From Drosophila miranda (taxonomy: Eukaryota; Arthropoda; Insecta; Diptera; Drosophilidae): a stretch of DNA of 64,000 nucleotides. Under the pieces are notes generated by a model that saw only the letters and a list, made by a program, of their open reading frames with translations, did not search any database and had not been told where the DNA came from. The stretch covers positions 4,836,001 to 4,900,000 of the forward strand of contig NC_046674.1 of NCBI RefSeq assembly GCF_003369915.1, given 5' to 3'. The position numbers and the translations under genes are program-made. Of this stretch, positions 39,601 through 45,600 are shown in pieces (the stretch's first letter is position 1; each line of letters begins with the position of its first letter).

Positions 39601-42600
39601 TGTTATACCCGAGCACTTTAAAATACGCCCTCAAAATCCATCACCATACGACCCATCAACACATCATACATCAAAAACAGTGCCCCACTATAACAACAGA
39701 ACCCCAACAAAAGCAACAAAAAATACACACGAGAGCATCAATCTCAATGGGTGCTTGCTTGTGCTTGGCCCTCAGCCAAACAATCGGGCAGACAGGCAGA
39801 CAGACAGTCAGCCACGCTCCATGTGGAATACAGAAGGAGGGAACGGACCGGACCGTACCGGACCGATGCTAACAAGTGCTCAAGATGTGAATATTAATAA
39901 AGAAAATCCAATGAAAATACTTTGATATCGTTTTTATGGTTCCACGAACCCAATCCAAATCGTCTTAGGACATTTGCGTCAATTGCAGAAATGCCAAGCA
40001 ACGACACGCATTGCTCCCGCCGAAACTATTTCCCAGAAGTAACAAAGAACCATCATAGTCCGCGGTCCCGTCTCCGTGATCTCCGCAATATCCCATCCGA
40101 TTTTTGATTTATTTCCCATGGTCTTGCGCTCTGAATTTTGGAAAGAATTGCTCTGCCGTTGCTTTTGGGGGGTTCTCTTTTGTTTTATTTTCGAAAATTA
40201 TTTAGAATATATTGGCGCTGAGCGATACGCGCGGGCCCCAGTAGCAGACAGACGAGCGTCGCGAGCGTTTCGAACAGCAACACATGAAATCTATGCAGAT
40301 ATAGAAATACTACATATAACAGAATAGAGCAGAGCAGAACAGAACAGAACAGAAAAGAACCGAATATAATCGTATGCATATATACGATGAGTGCTCGAAC
40401 GAATCCGATGTGTGTCTGTGGCTAGATCCACAACTGTATCAATATACATGTGTATGTACGATATATAGTAGAGTGCAAGTGACAAAGGCCCTCTAATTGG
40501 GAAACAAAACAATTCGAATCGGTTTTGGGTTTGCGGAGTGTGAAAGTTCTCATACATGGACTATATGGAATATATGTACGTATTCCACGTTGAAAGCTGA
40601 CCTTGACGATCGAGCAAGTTTCGAAATATCGAAAAACTGAACGAAATCAGTGATGAAATTCCACTTGACGAAACATGTGTGATACAAGAAAAGCAACAAT
40701 TTAGGGAAATAACACGGATCGGAACCCAACGAAATACCATTGAAAGAAACCAATAAAAACACTTGACACAAGATGGCCTACCGCCTGCGACGCTATGTGA
40801 GCTTTAATTAGGTTTTTTTTTATCCCCCGTTTTGTATGCAAATTGTGGATCAACAAGTGTTCGACTGCATCATCGCCATCGTTATCGCCATCGCCATCGC
40901 CTTCGCCATACCCATTCCCATCCCCATTTTGTACTGAAAAGCATCGTCAAGTGCTCCGCTAATTGTCATGAAACTGTAAAATATTACAAGCTCTATTTGT
41001 CGGTCAGTGTCACACGCACATCCACAAAGCACACTCTGCCACAAACACGGATACGGACACGGACACCGACACGGCGATCCGATACGATACACTCTCTTAA
41101 ACACGGACACAGAGAAAGTGACGGCAACGTCGGCGCAGCCAATTTGTGCGCTATTTTTATGTGAATGAAAATATATGTAAAAAGTATATAAGACTGAATA
41201 TCGGAATAGCAGAAAAGTACACACGGAAAGCGAAAGAGAAACATTCAGTGTCCGATTATATATAGTTCAAGAAACATCGGAAAGGAATCTGCAACTACCG
41301 ATTCGACAACTTTGACATTGAAATACTCGGCACCACTCGGCACTGCTTCCTTCCTGTATACTGGGGTCGGCGAAAGGCATGTCCAACAATCAGGCGCCTT
41401 GGCCCGTCCGCAAGGGCATCTTCCGTTCGAGCGGACAGTCGGACTTTACGCCCGGACGTTCGCCCAGTCCCATAGTGGAGATGCCACTATCGCCGCCACC
41501 TGTGGCCACGCCCAGCAATCGCTTTGGGCTCACCTCTCCGCTCTCACCGCCCCCGCAGCCCATCCAGGTGGTGGGTGCGACGACAGCTGCCGCTACCATG
41601 TCCACTGCGTCCGCTGCCAGAATGTCTGGAGCCTCGTCCTCTGCGGCCTCAGCATCCTCAGCCTGTTCGGCCTCCTCCTCGTCGTCGTCCTCTAGTTCGA
41701 GCTCTAGCTCTCACACCAGAGTACGTAAAAGTTCTAATCCGCCCTTACAGCCAATTGCCAACCGTCCACTGTCACCGACACCACCGCCACAACAATTGCC
41801 ACCACCAGCGCCCAACCACAACCACCACAACAACAACCACAACACCAGCAATCACGCCGCAGCCACAACAACCACAAACCACAACAACAGCAACAACAAA
41901 CACATGAATAATGTGCGCGAAATACCCATAGAGGTAGAACAGAGCAAGGTATAACAGTATAACAGGGGTTATGTTGTACTAGAGGGGAAAATCTAAAGGA
42001 AAATCTAGGAAAACAGTGCGTATAAACTGTTATACGTCCATATTTAGGCATCGGCAACCATTTCAAGCGTACATTAAAGTGTATAACAGTTTGTATTACA
42101 CTTTTAAATCTGTTATACATACTTACTTGAACCCCAAAAGTAATTTTCTGTTTTTGTGTTAGTCTATGACAGTTGAAGAACTGTTTTTGTATGCTAAAAG
42201 ACTGTCCTATAAAGTGTTATACGTCCCATAAACAATTCCCAGCATTCCCCTGTATGTTCAGAAATTCGTAGACTGTTGTTGTATTCGACTTGCAGCATGT
42301 TATATAGTATTCTCAACCATCTTATAGTGTTATACTAACTGTTATACTTTACCTTTGACCCATTTAGGAGGCCCTCTCGCTGCGCACCGGCGACATCACA
42401 CAACAGGCGAGCAACAATGTGGCCGCCGCCAGTATTAAGGTGCAGAGCGACACCTTCTCCGCGGACAAGAAGGCGATCTCGCAGTCACAGCAGTCGCAGA
42501 CGATGACCTCCAACGGGATCATCAGCCAGGAGAAGCACGTGTCCTCGGCCTCGCAGGCCAACTACTCGATGACCCACAAGGGCGTCTCCAGCTCGGGCAG

Positions 42601-45600
42601 CAGCATGATCACCTCCTCCTCCCAGATGTCCGCGATGAATGGCCAAATGGTGAAGCTCACGGACCTCAAGCTGGACGACCTCAAGTCCCTGACGGCTGGC
42701 AGTGGCCAGCAGGAGATCGAGCAGACCATCAACAAGTATTCGAATGTGCTCACCTCGTTCGTCAGCTCCCTGCAGGATGATGAGAGCGGAAGTGGAGGCA
42801 CCAGCAGCGGCCAGGCGATGAATGTCGGCAAGGAGAAGACCGAGTATCTGGAGAAGATCAACGAGGTGATCCGCAGGGCCTGGGCTGTGCCCACTCACGG
42901 ACACGAGCTAGGCTACTCCCTGTGCAACTCCCTCCGGCAGAGCGGCGGCCTCGATCTGCTCATGAAGAACTGCGTTCACAAAGACCTCACGCTGCAGTTC
43001 TCCTCCGCCCAGCTGCTGGAGCAGTGCCTCACCACCGAGAACCGCAAGCATGTGGTGGACAACGGCCTGGACAAGGTCGTGAATGTGGCCTGCGTCTGCA
43101 CGAAGAAATCCAACATGGAGCACTCGCGCGTCGGCACTGGCATCCTCGAGCACCTCTTCAAGCACTCGGAGGGGACCTGTTCGGATGTGATCCGGCTGGG
43201 AGGCCTCGATGCCGTGCTCTTCGAGTGCCGCACCAGCGACGTGGAGACGCTGCGACACTGTGCCAGTGCCTTGGCCAATCTGTCGCTCTATGGCGGGGCC
43301 GAGAACCAGGAGGAGATGATCCTGCGCAAGGTGCCCATGTGGCTCTTCCCGCTGGCCTTTCACAACGACGACAACATCAAGTACTACGCCTGTCTGGCCA
43401 TTGCCGTTCTGGTGGCCAACAAGGAGATCGAGGCGGAGGTCCTGAAGTCTGGCTGCCTCGATCTGGTGGAACCGTTTGTGACGACCCACGATCCTTCGGC
43501 CTTTGCCCGCTCGAACCTGGCGCATGCGCACGGCCAGAGCAAGCACTGGCTGAAGCGTCTGGTGCCCGTCCTCAGCTCCAATCGCGAGGAGGCCCGCAAC
43601 CTGGCCGCCTTCCACTTCTGCATGGAGGCGGGCATCAAGCGGGAGCAGGGCAACACCGACATCTTCCGCGAGATCAATGCCATCGAAGCGCTCAAGACTG
43701 TGGCCAGCTGCCCGAATGCCATCGCCTCGAAGTTCGCCGCCCAGGCGCTGCGCCTCATCGGAGAGACAGTGCCTCACAAGCTGTCGCAACAGGTGCCCCT
43801 GTGGTCCGTCGAGGATGTGCAGGAATGGGTTAAGCAGATCGGGTTCAATGGCTACATCGACCGGTTCGAGGAGTCCCAGGTGGACGGCGATCTGCTGCTG
43901 AAGCTCAACCAGGACAACCTGCGCGACGACATTGGCATCGGCAACGGCATCCTGCTGCGGCGCTTCGAGCGCGAACTGCAAAATCTCAAACGCATGGCCG
44001 ACTACTCCTCCAAGGACACGGCCAAAATGCACCAGTTTCTCTCGGAGATCGGCACCGACTACTGCACCTACACATACGCCATGCTGAATGCCGGCATCGA
44101 CAAATGCGCCCTGCCGCACGTCAACGAGGATATGCTAATGACGGAGTGTGGCATCCACAACTCCATCCATCGCCTGCGCATCCTAAATGCCGTGAAGAAT
44201 CTGGAGAACTCGCTCCCCAGCTCCTCCGAGGAGAACATGGCCAAGACCCTGGATGTGTTTGTCAGCTACAGACGTTCCAATGGCTCACAGTTGGCCAGCT
44301 TACTGAAGGTAAGGATACTTTTGCTATACTGTAGAGATATATATAATAATGGAATAATGACACTTCTTCCTCTGTAGGTCCATCTGCAGCTGCGTGGCTT
44401 CTCAGTTTTCATCGACGTGGAGCGTCTGGAGGCGGGCAAGTTCGACAATGGACTCCTGAACAGTATTCGGCAGGCAAAGAACTTTGTTTTAGTATTAACA
44501 CCCGATGCCCTGCATCGCTGCATTGCCGACGAGGACTGTAAGGATTGGGTGCATCGCGTAAGTGTCTCTCAATCGAACAGTGAACGAAATGTTTACTCAA
44601 GAACGGTCTGCCCCTTCTTTCGTGATTTCGTTCGTTCGTATAGGAAATTGTGGCTGCCTTGAACTCCAATTGCAACATTATACCAATTATGGATCAGCAC
44701 TTTGATTGGCCGGAGGTGGAGAAGCTGCCAGAGGATATGCGCAGTGTGGCGCACTTCAATGGCGTCAGCTGGATCCATGACTACCAGGATGCATGCATCG
44801 ACAAGCTCGAAAGGTATATTAAGCGACGCATTTAGAGACGCGCATAGGATGCAATTTGGGATCTGGCTGGGATCTACCTCAATTCCTCAATCTTGCAATT
44901 TCTGTGTCAATTTTTCGAAACTCAAATAATTCCCATTCTTCTGATGCGGCAGATTTTTGCGCGGCGAAAAGAATATCGATCGCATTGCGGCCATGGTGCC
45001 TGGGACGCCCGGAGCGGTGTCATACCAAAGAATGCACAGCAACGATTCCGACTACCAGAGTGGAGGAGGAGGAGGAGCATCATCCAGCGGTGGAGGAGGC
45101 GGCGGCGGCGGCGGTGGTGTCGGCGGCGCAGGCAGTGTGGTGGATGGCCTGATGGCGGCCAATGGCAGCGGACAAGGTGGGCCAACAACGAGTAGTACTA
45201 CTCCCAACTCCAACTCCAGTTCAAGTTCAAATGCAAACGCAAATGCAAATGCAAATTCAACTCCCAACCGGAGCCAGAGTCCGGCGTAGAGACCCCATAG
45301 AAAGAAAAAAAAACAAGCAAAACTGAGCCTCACGACCTCCCTCGAATATGTCTTAAGGTTAAGCGGAGATTCTCCTCAAGTTACGGTCAAAGTTCAAGCC
45401 TTTGAGCACACTACTCTCTATCTCCCACCCTCCTCGAACCCACCCCCAGTCTCTCTCACCCACTGACACACACAAACACACACATTACTCTCTATCTCTC
45501 TCTCTTTCTTACTCTACCACCTAATAATGATAATAATACTTTAATTTTGATTGCAAAAAAACACCACTCGATACTCGCTAAAAACTCGCTCGAAACTCGC

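Noticed and set aside
42908..44119. 403-codon open frame on the minus strand across the Ect4 core exon
   Set aside because: It is the antisense shadow of the strongly coding ARM-SAM exon. It has no independent splice or start signals, and His/Val/Leu-rich composition follows from reverse-complemented fly codon bias.
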